Source: Roseomonas haemaphysalidis (GTDB lineage: Bacteria; Pseudomonadota; Alphaproteobacteria; Acetobacterales; Acetobacteraceae). Taken from it: a stretch of 64,000 bases of DNA. The notes under the pieces were generated by a model. That model did no database searches and was not told where the DNA came from. It was given only the letters and a program-made list of their open reading frames with translations. Positions 54,937 through 63,214 of the stretch are shown here, piece after piece. The position numbers were made by a program, and so were the translations under genes. The stretch is taken from contig NZ_CP061178.1 in the NCBI RefSeq assembly GCF_017355405.1, forward strand, positions 372,001-436,000, given 5' to 3'. Numbering within the stretch: position 1 is the first letter of the stretch; every line of letters starts with the position of its first letter.

Positions 54937-55953
54937 ATGACGCAGACCAGCCGCCAGATCCGCCTCGCCGCCCGCCCGGACGGCCGGCCCGAGGCCAGAC
55001 ACTTCCGCTTCGAGGAGCACCCCGTCGCCGCGCCGGCCGAGGGCGAGGTGCTGCTGCAAACCCTGTTCCTGTCGCTCGACCCCTACATGCGCGGCCGCAT
55101 GAGCGACGCCAAATCCTATGCCGAGCCGGTCGCGATCGGTGCCGTGATGGAAGGCGGCACCGTCAGCCGCGTGCTGGAATCGCGCCACCCCGGCCTGCGG
55201 GCGGGCGACGTGGTGCTGTCGCATGCCGGCTGGCAAACCCATGCCACCGCCCCGGGCGACAGCCTGCGCAAGCTGGACATCGGCATCGCGCCGGTCAGCA
55301 CGGCGCTTGGCGTGCTGGGCATGCCGGGCTTCACCGCCTGGGCCGGGCTGCTGCTGCTGGGCCAGCCCAAGGCGGGCGAAACCGTGGTGGTCGCCGCGGC
55401 CACCGGCCCGGTGGGCTCGGCGGTCGGGCAGATCGCCAAGCTGCGCGGCGCGCGCGCCGTCGGCATCGCCGGGGGGCCGGACAAGTGCCGCGCCCTGCGC
55501 GAGGAATTCGGCTTCGATGCCGCGATCGACCACCGGGCGCCGGACTTCGCGGCCCAGCTCGCCGCCGCCTGCCCCGAGGGCATCGATGTCTACTTCGAGA
55601 ACGTCGGCGGCGCGGTGTGGGACGCGGTCTTCCCCCTGCTGAACAAGTTCGCCCGCGTGCCGGTCTGCGGGCTGGTATCGCAGTACAACGGCGCTGCCTC
55701 GGAAAGCCCGGACCGCCTGCCGGCGCTGATGCGGCAGGTGCTGTCGCGGAGCCTCACCATCCGTGGCTTCATTCAGACGGAATTCGCGGCCAGGAAGCCC
55801 GACTTCCTGCGCGAGATGGGGCAATGGGTGTCGGAAGGAAAGGTTCGCTATCGCGAGGACGTGGTGGACGGGCTGGACCGGGCGCCGGAGGCCTTCGCGG
55901 GGCTGCTGGAAGGCAAGAACTTCGGCAAGCTGCTGGTGAAGGTCAGCGACTGA
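54937..55953 (+). CDS. CurA/YncB-like NADP-dependent oxidoreductase
   Basis: The protein has 338 residues and is a zinc-free medium-chain dehydrogenase/reductase. It shows SLDPYMRGRMSD, the NADP site AATGPVGSAVGQIAKLRGARAVGIAG, and IDVYFENVGG. This is the family of leukotriene-B4 dehydrogenase and curcumin reductase, which reduces conjugated enones. GGAG lies 7-8 bp before the ATG. An earlier in-frame start lacks such a site. Confidence 0.92.
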   Translation: MTQTSRQIRLAARPDGRPEARHFRFEEHPVAAPAEGEVLLQTLFLSLDPYMRGRMSDAKSYAEPVAIGAVMEGGTVSRVLESRHPGLRAGDVVLSHAGWQTHATAPGDSLRKLDIGIAPVSTALGVLGMPGFTAWAGLLLLGQPKAGETVVVAAATGPVGSAVGQIAKLRGARAVGIAGGPDKCRALREEFGFDAAIDHRAPDFAAQLAAACPEGIDVYFENVGGAVWDAVFPLLNKFARVPVCGLVSQYNGAASESPDRLPALMRQVLSRSLTIRGFIQTEFAARKPDFLREMGQWVSEGKVRYREDVVDGLDRAPEAFAGLLEGKNFGKLLVKVSD

Positions 55954-55967
55954 GGGGCCGGGAAAGG

Positions 55968-56004
55968 TTGGGGGAAGGAATTCCCCCAAGCCCCCATCTT
56001 TTTT
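55968..56004 (+). terminator. Hairpin after the CurA-like gene
   Basis: TTGGGGGAA-GGAA-TTCCCCCAA (9-bp stem, 55968-55989) lies 14 bp after the stop codon. A run of T (CTTTTTTC) comes 9 bp later. It is a fair but not ideal intrinsic terminator. Confidence 0.6.
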
Positions 56005-56123
56005 CTGACTGATCGCGAGGTTGAGGGGTCGGGGCCCAGACCGCGTCGGTGCATTTGGGGGGAAGCCGGGGCATCAGGACAGATGCGGCTTGCAGTGAAA
56101 CCCGATCGTATGGCCAGGCGTTC

Positions 56124-56161
56124 CGACCCTTCTATTCCGCCGCTTACGACCCGTTGATTCC
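56124..56161 (+). repeat. Iterons at the repA 3' end
   Basis: There are two copies of CGACCC-N4-ATTCC, at 56124-56138 (N4 = TTCT) and 56147-56161 (GTTG), 23 bp apart. The second lies inside the repA coding sequence and encodes its last residues (GINGS and stop). Confidence 0.8.
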
Positions 56162-57109
56162 GGCTGCCAGGTCCAGCGAGCCCTGCTTGGGCAAGGCGTG
56201 CACGTAGCGGTAGCGGTAGGACTTCGCCCGGCCGCTGCCGACTTCCTCGCAGGTCCAGGACGCCAGGCCGCCGGCGTTGATCATGTCGTCAAAGGCCTGG
56301 CGGCACTCCTCGCGGAACTTCAGGCGTTGCCGGGTGGTCTCGGCCTTGTAGTCGCGCCCCGCTAGCTCGGACAGCATCTCGACGGCCACCCAGGTGTAGT
56401 CGGGCTGGGAATCGATGAACGGCCAGAAGGCCTTGGCGTAGTCGGACCGCAGCTTGAAATAGGTTTCACCGTCGATGCTGGCCAGCGTGCGGCTTTCGAA
56501 CATGTCCCGCACCCATTCGCCGTAGGCGACCTTGACGCGGGAATCGAGGGTGATGCCATCCCACTCGATGCGGCCCAGCAGGTTGTCGGAATAGCCGGCG
56601 GCGGCAAGGCGGCCCGACTGCGTCGCGGCCTCGTATTGCGCGAAATCGCCCTGGTAGAAGCGGAAGGACACCGAGCGCAGCTCCTCGAACACCCGCAGCA
56701 TGGTGCCGAGGTTGTTGACATGGGCGGTGCGCCCGGTGGCCGAAAGCAACGCGCGCCAGGTGGTCTCGGTGTGATAGTAGGGCAGCGGCTGCGCGCCGTT
56801 CTGCGGCGCCATCTCGGTGCGCTTGGCGCGCATGCGGAACAGCGCGTATAGCGCGTCGCGGTGCTGCGAGCCCAGTTCGCGGCCACGCACCTCCACCACC
56901 GTATGTGGCCGCACCACGTACAGGCGCTGGAAGCCGCTGTCGGTGATCAGCCCTTTCTTGCGCGGCGCGAAGGCCGAGGTGCGTGCCAGGCGGGATGGCA
57001 TGACGGTGGGCGCCTTGCGGCCACGGCGGTTCGCCTTGGCGCGTTCAAAGCGCTCCAGGCGCTTGCGCTCAGCTTCCGTCAGGTCCTGGCCGCTGCTGCT
57101 TGTCGACAC
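56144..57109 (-). CDS. repA: Plasmid-type replication initiator (RepA)
   Basis: The protein has 321 residues. It has a basic N terminus (LTEAERKRLERFERAKANRRGRK) and then QRLYVVRPHTVVEVRGRELG and PLPYYHTETTWRALLSATGR, segments I associate with RepA-like initiators of Acetobacteraceae and related plasmids. A winged-helix core is likely. The N-terminal start is taken as GTG 57109. A much longer in-frame form to 57358 would translate through the iterons and has no conserved features. Iterons lie directly upstream and at its own end, supporting replication initiation and autoregulation. No parA/parB genes flank it. Confidence 0.8.
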   Translation of the reverse strand: MSTSSSGQDLTEAERKRLERFERAKANRRGRKAPTVMPSRLARTSAFAPRKKGLITDSGFQRLYVVRPHTVVEVRGRELGSQHRDALYALFRMRAKRTEMAPQNGAQPLPYYHTETTWRALLSATGRTAHVNNLGTMLRVFEELRSVSFRFYQGDFAQYEAATQSGRLAAAGYSDNLLGRIEWDGITLDSRVKVAYGEWVRDMFESRTLASIDGETYFKLRSDYAKAFWPFIDSQPDYTWVAVEMLSELAGRDYKAETTRQRLKFREECRQAFDDMINAGGLASWTCEEVGSGRAKSYRYRYVHALPKQGSLDLAAGINGS

Positions 57110-57115
57110 GATTTC

Positions 57116-57130
57116 CGACCCTTTGATTCC
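57116..57130 (+). repeat. Iteron at the repA start codon
   Basis: CGACCCTTTGATTCC ends the leader 6 bp before the repA GTG and covers its ribosome site region, a position suited to repression by RepA. Confidence 0.75.
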
Positions 57131-57179
57131 CGCAGGCCCCGGCAGGCTAGCATTGCCGGGCGCCAAATTGCACCTGTGG

Positions 57180-57330
57180 GGAATCAACGGGTCGTTTTGC
57201 GCCTCTTGGCTTGGCCCGGCAGCCGGTCGCTGTGGACAGCCTGGTGGATGATTGAAGGGAGGGGTCGCTTTTGGGAATGGCGGGGTCGCCAACGGGAACA
57301 GCCGGGTCGGATTCCGGAGGCAACGGGTCG
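57180..57330 (-). repeat. Left iteron array, 21-bp spacing
   Basis: Minus-oriented copies GGAAT-N4-GGGTCG occur at 57180-57194 (exact), 57253-57267 (2 changes in 11 fixed positions), 57274-57288 (exact), 57295-57309 (1 change) and 57316-57330 (2 changes). The last four start exactly 21 bp apart, that is, two helical turns. A decayed piece, GGAACAGCC, follows at 57338. Confidence 0.8.
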
Positions 57331-57494
57331 TTTCGACGGAACAGCCTTCGGAAAACAAACGAACTTTTTCGAAATAGACTTTCTAAATAGACTGAGAATC
57401 AGACACTGACTGACCGTGCCTGTGGATGGTTTGGCCGGCCGAGGCGGCCCCGGTTGGCCTGCGGCGTCCATATGACGCCGGTATCACCGCATAG

Positions 57495-57607
57495 CGACCC
57501 TTCCATTCCCACCACGCCGCGACTCGCGGCGGAAAATGGTCGTCGAGGCAGCAGCAAAAACGACCTCTCCATTCCAGACGGCCAAGCTCACGCGACCCGT
57601 TGATTCC
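57495..57607 (+). repeat. Right iteron array
   Basis: Plus-oriented CGACCC-N4-ATTCC copies occur at 57495-57509 (TTCC), 57561-57575 (CGACCT, one change) and 57593-57607 (GTTG, same as the repA 3' copy). They face the left array across the AT-rich core. Confidence 0.8.
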
Positions 57608-57681
57608 CGCCTGAGATTGACCGAACCCCGGTAGGCCCTCACTCTGCAGCCTTTCCCGACCCCGCCATGGAGCGACCCAGC

Positions 57682-58881
57682 ATGTCCCGGCAAGCGATCC
57701 TCGACACGATCCGGCAATTCGAGCCGGAGCTGGTGGCGATCCGCCGCGACATCCACGCCCATCCGGAAACCCGCTTCGAGGAGGTCCGCACCGCCGGCAT
57801 CGTCGCCAGCAAGCTCCGGGAATGGGGGCTGGCGGTGGAAGAAGGCATTGGGCAGACCGGCGTGGTCGCCACGCTGCAAGGCCGCCGCCCCGGCCAGCGG
57901 GCGATCGGCCTGCGGGCGGACATGGACGCGCTGTTCATTCAGGAGGAGAACGACTTCGCGCATGCCTCCAGAGTGGAAGGCAAGATGCACGCCTGCGGCC
58001 ATGACGGGCACACCACCATGCTGCTCGGCGCGGCCCGCTACCTAGCGGGCAACCCGGACTTCGCCGGCACCGTGCACTTCATCTTCCAGCCGGCCGAGGA
58101 AGCCGGCACGGGCGCCGCGGCGATGCTCAAGGACGGGTTGTTCGAGCGCTTCCCGGTGGACGCCGTCTACGGCATGCACAACACCCCGGGCATGCCGGTC
58201 GGCCACTTCGCCACGCGCCCGGGGCCGATCCTGGCCGGCGCCGACTTCTGGGGTGTCACCTTCACCGGCACCGGCGGCCATGGCGGCGCCGCGCCGCATC
58301 TGGCGACCGACACCACCGTGGTGCTGGGCCACTTCCTGCTGGGCGTGCAAACCATCCTGCCGCGTAACCTGAAGCCCACCGAGGCGGCGGCGCTGTCGGT
58401 CGGCCATGTGTCGGGCGGCACCTTCGGCTCGCCCAACGTCATGCCGTCGCGCATCGTGGTGCGCGGCACGGCGCGCTATTTCCGGCCCGAGGCGCAGGTG
58501 GTGATCCGCCAGCGCCTGGGCGAGCTGGCGCGGACGCTGGCGGCGGCGCATGGCTGCGAGGCAGAGCTGAGCTACGAGGCGCTGTGCCCGCCCACCGTGA
58601 ATACGCCGGAAAAGGTGCCCGTGGCCAATGCCGCCGCGTTGGCGCTGGTGGGCCCCGAGAACCTCGGCGAGTTTCCCATGAGCACGGGGGGCGAGGACTT
58701 CGCCTTCATGCTGCAGCAGCGGCCCGGGGTGTTCATGCGCATCGGCAATGGCGTCAACGCCGATGGCAGCTTCCACAACGTGCACACGCCGAAATACGAC
58801 TTCAACGACGACATCCTGGGCCTGGGCGCCGCCTATTGGGCGAGCCTCGTGCAGCAGGAACTGAGCCTGGAAGACCGATGA
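57682..58881 (+). CDS. M20 family amidohydrolase
   Basis: The protein has 399 residues. The M20D metal-site pattern is clear: KMHACGHDGHTTMLLGAA, FQPAEEAGTGAAAMLKDGLF and a C-terminal GGEDFAFMLQQRPG. It cleaves N-acyl amino acids or hippurate-type amides. The start is taken at 57682 (GGAG 9 bp before); an ATG at 57667 adds five residues. The stop overlaps the next gene by 4 bp, linking it to peptide or acyl-amino-acid uptake. Confidence 0.92.
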   Translation: MSRQAILDTIRQFEPELVAIRRDIHAHPETRFEEVRTAGIVASKLREWGLAVEEGIGQTGVVATLQGRRPGQRAIGLRADMDALFIQEENDFAHASRVEGKMHACGHDGHTTMLLGAARYLAGNPDFAGTVHFIFQPAEEAGTGAAAMLKDGLFERFPVDAVYGMHNTPGMPVGHFATRPGPILAGADFWGVTFTGTGGHGGAAPHLATDTTVVLGHFLLGVQTILPRNLKPTEAAALSVGHVSGGTFGSPNVMPSRIVVRGTARYFRPEAQVVIRQRLGELARTLAAAHGCEAELSYEALCPPTVNTPEKVPVANAAALALVGPENLGEFPMSTGGEDFAFMLQQRPGVFMRIGNGVNADGSFHNVHTPKYDFNDDILGLGAAYWASLVQQELSLEDR

Positions 58882-60461
58882 GCCCGATCCCGTTCTGCCG
58901 CCGCGCCGCCCTGCTGGGCTGCGCCCTGCTGTTTCCGCTCGCGGCGCTGCCCGCCGTGGCGCAGCCCCTGTCCATGGCGGTGAGCGCCCCGCCCGCCTCG
59001 ATCGACCCGCACTACTACACGCTGACGCCGAGCATCCAGGTGTCGCGCCACATGTTCGAGGCGCTGACGCGGCGCGACGAGAACGTGCGCGTGCAGCCGT
59101 CGCTGGCCGAATCCTGGCGGCTGGTGGACGACCTGACCTGGGAATTCAAGCTGCGCGCCGGCGTGACCTTCCACAACGGCGACCCGCTGACGGCCGAGGA
59201 CGTGGCCTTCTCGCTCAAGCGCGTGCCGACGGTGCAAAGCCCCAGCTCCTTTGCCGTGTATTCGCGCGCCATCACGGGCGTGGAGGTGGTGGACCCGCTG
59301 ACCATCCGCTTCAAGACGGCGACGCCCTACCCCCTGCTGGCCAACGACCTGGCGCAGATCTTCATCGTGCCCCGCGCGATCGGCGAGAACGTGCCGTCGT
59401 CTGACTTCAACTCCGGCAAGGCCGCGATCGGCACCGGGCCGTTCCGCTTCGTGTCCTACGACCCCAACAACCGGGTCGAGATGGCGCGCAACGACAGCTA
59501 CTGGGGCAACAAGCCCGAGTGGGAGCGGGTGAACTACCGCATCATCACCAATTCCGGCGCGCGGGTCGCGGCGCTGCTGTCGGGCGATGTCGCGGTGATC
59601 GACAACGTGCCCACCGCCGACGTCGCGCGCATCCGCAACAACGACCGCGTCAGCATCTCGGAAGGCACCAGCCTGCGGCTGATCTTCCTGGGCCTCGACA
59701 CCGAGCGCACCACCACGCCCGACGTGCGCGGGCCGAACGGCGAGGCACTGGACAGCAACCCGCTGCGCGACCGCCGCGTGCGCGAGGCGCTGAGCATCGC
59801 CATCAACCGCCCGGCCATCGTGCAGCGGGTGATGGAGGACGTGGCGGTGGCCGCCGGGCAGTTCATGCCGGCCAATTCCTTCGGCTACAACCCGGCCATT
59901 CCCGTGCCGCGCTTCGACCCCGACCGCGCCCGCAAGCTGCTGGCCGAGGCCGGCTACCCCAACGGCTTCAGCGTCACGCTGCGCGGCCCCAACGACCGCT
60001 ACATCAACGACAGCCAGATCCAGCAGGTGGTGGCGCAGATGTGGGCGCGCGTCGGCGTCAAGACGCAGGTGGAGGCGGCGCCACTGGCCACGCTGATCGG
60101 CCGGCTGAACCGTTTCGAGGCCTCGGCCTACCTGCTGGGCTGGAGCAACAGCACGGGCGAGCCGTCCACCTCGCTGCGCGCCGTGATGGGCTCGCGCGGG
60201 GAAGGCAGCAGCCTCGGCCTGTCCAACTACGGGCGCTATTCCAATCCGGCCATGGACAAGGTGACCGAGGAGGCGATGCGCACGCTGGATGACGCGGCGC
60301 GCGAAAAGCTGATGCAGCAGGCCATGAAGATCGCGATGGACGACGTCGCCGTGATCCCGCTGCATACCCAGAAGAGCGTCTGGGCCACGCGCCGCGGGTT
60401 GACCTACACGCCGCGCCTGGACGAGGAAACGGTCGCGACCGGCGTGCACAGCGCCCGCTGA
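58878..60461 (+). CDS. DppA/OppA-type ABC transporter binding protein
   Basis: The protein has 527 residues with a Sec signal peptide cut after AVA. The family 5 binding-protein marks are seen: LAESWRLVDDLTWEFKLRAGVTFHNG and the C-terminal LGWSNSTGEPSTSLRAV. It binds peptides or similar oligomers in the periplasm. No permease or ATPase genes follow, so it must share a transporter encoded elsewhere or serve as a sensor. It is coupled to the amidohydrolase. Confidence 0.9.
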   Translation: MSPIPFCRRAALLGCALLFPLAALPAVAQPLSMAVSAPPASIDPHYYTLTPSIQVSRHMFEALTRRDENVRVQPSLAESWRLVDDLTWEFKLRAGVTFHNGDPLTAEDVAFSLKRVPTVQSPSSFAVYSRAITGVEVVDPLTIRFKTATPYPLLANDLAQIFIVPRAIGENVPSSDFNSGKAAIGTGPFRFVSYDPNNRVEMARNDSYWGNKPEWERVNYRIITNSGARVAALLSGDVAVIDNVPTADVARIRNNDRVSISEGTSLRLIFLGLDTERTTTPDVRGPNGEALDSNPLRDRRVREALSIAINRPAIVQRVMEDVAVAAGQFMPANSFGYNPAIPVPRFDPDRARKLLAEAGYPNGFSVTLRGPNDRYINDSQIQQVVAQMWARVGVKTQVEAAPLATLIGRLNRFEASAYLLGWSNSTGEPSTSLRAVMGSRGEGSSLGLSNYGRYSNPAMDKVTEEAMRTLDDAAREKLMQQAMKIAMDDVAVIPLHTQKSVWATRRGLTYTPRLDEETVATGVHSAR

Positions 60462-60463
60462 AA

Positions 60464-60478
60464 CGACCCTTCTATTCC
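60464..60478 (+). repeat. Outlying iteron copy
   Basis: CGACCCTTCTATTCC is an exact 15-bp match to the copy at 56124 and lies 2 bp after the binding-protein stop codon, 2.9 kb from the origin. Confidence 0.7.
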
Positions 60479-60481
60479 AAA

Positions 60482-60508
60482 GCCGCCGCGAACCCGGCTT
60501 GCGGCGGC
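60482..60508 (+). terminator. Hairpin after the binding-protein gene
   Basis: GCCGCCGC, 11-nt loop, GCGGCGGC forms an 8-bp stem 20 bp after the stop. It has no T run and is a weak terminator candidate. Confidence 0.35.
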
Positions 60509-60637
60509 GGGCGCCGGAGCGCCTGGCGCGGGGCGGTGCGGCCAAGGGGGGATCTGCTCCCTTCCGCGGTCGTTCCGCGCAACTGCTGGCAGGCTGGGCC
60601 ATTCACAGCCGGCAACCGCCCGCAGGCCGCCCTTCCC

Positions 60638-61546
60638 ATGTCCGAAGCAACGACGCCCCCCCGCCCCGCCCGGCGGCCCGATGCCCCTGCCGGCTGGTCC
60701 GGCGGCCGGCGGGTCCTGGGCGCGGCGGGGCTGCTGCTGGCCGCCGCCTGCTCGCCGGTGCGGGTGCTGAACGGTCTGGCACCGGAACGGCTGGCGGGCG
60801 AGGCGATCGCCTACGGCCCCCTGCCCCGGCAGAAGCTGGACCTGTACCAGCCGCGGCCGGACGTGGCCTCGCCCCCGGTGGTGGTGTTCTTCTATGGTGG
60901 CAACTGGTCCTCGGGCGACCGGGCGATGTACCGCTTTGTCGGCGCCAGCCTGGCGGAACGCGGCTGCATCGTGGTGATCCCGGATTATCGCCTGTTTCCG
61001 GAGGTGCGCTTTCCCGACTTCCTGGAGGATTGCGCGAAGGCGACGCGCTGGGCGTTTGACCAGCGCACCGCGCTGCACGCCGACCCGGGGCGGCTGTTCC
61101 TGATGGGACATTCGGCCGGTGCCTACAACGCCGTCATGCTGGGTCTGGACCCGCGATGGCTGGACCCGGTGGGGATGCGGCCGCAACGCGACCTCGCGGG
61201 GGTGATCGGCATCGCCGGCCCCTACGACTTCCTGCCGCTGCGGGATGCTGAGCTCCAGCAGATCTTAGGCCCCGAGGAGCAGCTGGCCCGCACCCAGCCG
61301 ATCAACTTCGTAGATGGCCAGGCCCCGCCGATGCTGCTGCTGCAGGGCGACGCGGACAGCACCGTCGGGCCGCGCAACACCCGCAACCTGGCGGTGCGCA
61401 TCCGGGAACGGGGCGGGCGGGTGGAGGAGCGGATCTATCCCGGCGTGGGGCACGCGACCATCGCGGGCGCCCTGGCCGGACCGGTGCGCTTTCTGGCGCC
61501 GACGCTGGACGACTCCCTGGCCTTCATGGGCGTGGCGAAGGCCTGA
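60638..61546 (+). CDS. Alpha/beta hydrolase, BD-FAE/HSL-like, possible lipoprotein
   Basis: The protein has 302 residues. After a polar N terminus, a hydrophobic stretch ends in LAAAC, a lipobox-like site, followed by a hydrolase fold. YGGNWSSGD (oxyanion loop), GHSAGAYNA (nucleophile Ser) and GVGHATI (His) give the Ser-His pair. The acid is probably in DADSTVG. It cleaves an ester, substrate unknown. The start is taken as ATG 60638. The possible membrane anchor suggests the periplasm. Confidence 0.85.
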   Translation: MSEATTPPRPARRPDAPAGWSGGRRVLGAAGLLLAAACSPVRVLNGLAPERLAGEAIAYGPLPRQKLDLYQPRPDVASPPVVVFFYGGNWSSGDRAMYRFVGASLAERGCIVVIPDYRLFPEVRFPDFLEDCAKATRWAFDQRTALHADPGRLFLMGHSAGAYNAVMLGLDPRWLDPVGMRPQRDLAGVIGIAGPYDFLPLRDAELQQILGPEEQLARTQPINFVDGQAPPMLLLQGDADSTVGPRNTRNLAVRIRERGGRVEERIYPGVGHATIAGALAGPVRFLAPTLDDSLAFMGVAKA

Positions 61547-61576
61547 GGGCGGGGGCGGCGGGCCCCCGCCCGGGTG

Positions 61577-61822
61577 TCAGCGCGCCGGGCGCTTGGGCGC
61601 GCTGCGCGGCACCGGCGGCAGGTCTTCTTCCAGGATGGTGAGGTGCACGGAATAGGATGTCTCACCCTCGTCGACATCCTTGTGCACGGTGCCGATCACC
61701 TCGTCCTCCACGGCGACCTCGACCGACAGGCCCTGGCGGGCCGGCGGCACGATGCGGAGCCGCTCGGCGCCGAGCAAACGGCGCAGGTAGGTCTGGACGC
61801 GGTCGATATCCGTGGGGGTCAT
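61577..61822 (-). CDS. DUF3126 protein
   Basis: The protein has 81 residues. DIDRVQTYLRRLLGAERLRIVPP and DEVIGTVHKDVDEGETSYSVHLTILEEDLP match the DUF3126 family of short alphaproteobacterial proteins of unknown function. It is encoded alone on the minus strand and convergent with the hydrolase gene. The longer in-frame form (to 62047) would overlap the region upstream of the receiver gene. Confidence 0.85.
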   Translation of the reverse strand: MTPTDIDRVQTYLRRLLGAERLRIVPPARQGLSVEVAVEDEVIGTVHKDVDEGETSYSVHLTILEEDLPPVPRSAPKRPAR

Positions 61823-62074
61823 GCTGTCTCCTGGAATGGCGGAGCCTTTCAATGCCCGCGCGGCAGGGTGCGGTCCAGCGCCCGGGGCGATGTTTTCACG
61901 GGCCGGGGCACCCGAAGCGCCATCGGCATGCAACCCCGTGGCCGATGAAAGGTTCCTACGGCAGGAACCACACGTTTGCGTGTCCTGCCCCGGCCTTGGC
62001 TCTTGGCAACGGCTTGGCTTGCCCATATGGGGCTGGCGGTGGACCAACCGCTGCTATCTGTTGGAAAGATTGCC

Positions 62075-62467
62075 ATGCCTGCTGACGACCTCGCCGATAC
62101 CAGTCGTCCGACCATTCTGGTGGTCGAGGATGAGCCGATCGTGCGCATGGTCACGGTCGCGATGCTGGAGGACATGGGCTTCCGGGCGGTCGAGGCCGCA
62201 ACGGCCGCGGCCTTGATGAGCTGCATCGACCCGGCCGAGGGCACGCTCCGGGCCGTGCTGCTGGATGTGCATATCCCCGGCGCCGCCGGCCGCGACATGG
62301 TGCAGGAGATCCGCGCCCAGCGGCCGGAGGTGCCGGTGCTGATCGCCAGCGGCGCCGACACGGAGGAGCTGCGCCAGCGCTTCGACCGCCACGGCGGCAT
62401 CGACTTCCTGCCCAAGCCCTACGCCAATGCCGAGTTGCGGCGGGCGCTGGAGCGGCTGGGCCTTTGA
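62075..62467 (+). CDS. Single-domain response regulator
   Basis: The protein has 130 residues, a lone receiver domain. The acidic pair Glu18/Asp19 in VVEDEPIVRMV, phospho-acceptor Asp64 in LLDVHIPG, and Lys in LPKPYAN are present. It has no output domain and no adjacent kinase, so it probably acts as a phosphate sink or signals through protein contact. GGAAAG precedes the ATG. It is followed 12 bp later by the DUF2786 gene. Confidence 0.92.
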   Translation: MPADDLADTSRPTILVVEDEPIVRMVTVAMLEDMGFRAVEAATAAALMSCIDPAEGTLRAVLLDVHIPGAAGRDMVQEIRAQRPEVPVLIASGADTEELRQRFDRHGGIDFLPKPYANAELRRALERLGL

Positions 62468-62479
62468 TCGCGCCCGGCG

Positions 62480-63214
62480 ATGGCGACCATCCAGGACCCT
62501 GAGATCGACCGCGTGAAGGCGCGCATCCGCGCGCTGGCCGAACGCACCGTATCCAACGGCTGTACGGAGGCAGAGGCGATGGCGGCCGCTGAGATGGTCG
62601 GCCGCCTGCTGGAGCGCTACGCGCTCAGCATGCAGGAGATCGACCTGCGGCAAGCGCGCTGCACCCAGGTGGAGGTGCCCTTGTCCGGCCGGCAGCGCCG
62701 CCCGATCGACGGCTGCGTGCCGGCCATCGCGCGCTTCTGCGACTGTAAGGTGTGGCTGGCGCGGGACGGCGGCACCGCGCGCTACGTCTTCTTCGGCTTT
62801 GAAACGGACACCGCCCTGGCCGCCTGGCTTTACGAGGTCATCGGCCGCGCCATGGCGGCTGAGCTGGTGGCGTTTCGCGCGGCGCACCCGGCATTGCGCG
62901 GCACGCCGCTGCGCCGCGGCTCCATCAGCTTCCAGCAGGGCATGGCGATGCGCCTGGCCGAACGGCTGGAGGCCCTGCACGCGGCGCGCGAGGCCGAGGT
63001 GGGCGAGCAGCGCCAGCAGGGCGGCGCGTTGATGCTGGTCAAGCACCGCGTGGTGGACGACGCCTTTCGCGAAACCGGCACGCGGCTGGTGTCCGGCGGG
63101 CGGCGCCCGCTGCGCCAGGATGCCGCCTTCCGCCACGGCGAGGCCGCCGGCAGCCGCGTCAACCTCAATCGCCCGTTGCGCGACGGCGGCGGGGGCGGCG
63201 GGCTGCTGGGCTGA
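62480..63214 (+). CDS. DUF2786 domain protein
   Basis: The protein has 244 residues. The N-terminal helix-rich DUF2786 pattern (RVKARIRALAERTVSNGCTEAEAMAAAEMVGRLLERYAL) is followed by a mixed domain and a Gly-rich tail. The function is unknown. The stop overlaps the start of the metalloprotein gene by one base (TGATG), suggesting that the two act together. Confidence 0.82.
   Translation: MATIQDPEIDRVKARIRALAERTVSNGCTEAEAMAAAEMVGRLLERYALSMQEIDLRQARCTQVEVPLSGRQRRPIDGCVPAIARFCDCKVWLARDGGTARYVFFGFETDTALAAWLYEVIGRAMAAELVAFRAAHPALRGTPLRRGSISFQQGMAMRLAERLEALHAAREAEVGEQRQQGGALMLVKHRVVDDAFRETGTRLVSGGRRPLRQDAAFRHGEAAGSRVNLNRPLRDGGGGGGLLG

Larger units (their letters stand above)
57110..57681. other. 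Candidate iteron-type replication origin
   Basis: This 572-bp non-coding region between repA and the amidohydrolase gene contains minus-oriented iterons on the left (57180-57330), an AT-rich core, and plus-oriented iterons on the right (57495-57607). The segment 57351-57400 has 15 G/C in 50 bases, against about 70 percent elsewhere, with AAATAGACT repeated at 57372 and 57385. TGTGGA-type DnaA-box-like sites lie at 57175, 57231 and 57421. Confidence 0.75.

Noticed and set aside
57110..57358. N-terminal extension of RepA to ATG 57358
   Set aside because: It would translate through the whole left iteron array, the added residues look non-conserved, and the GTG at 57109 directly follows an iteron.
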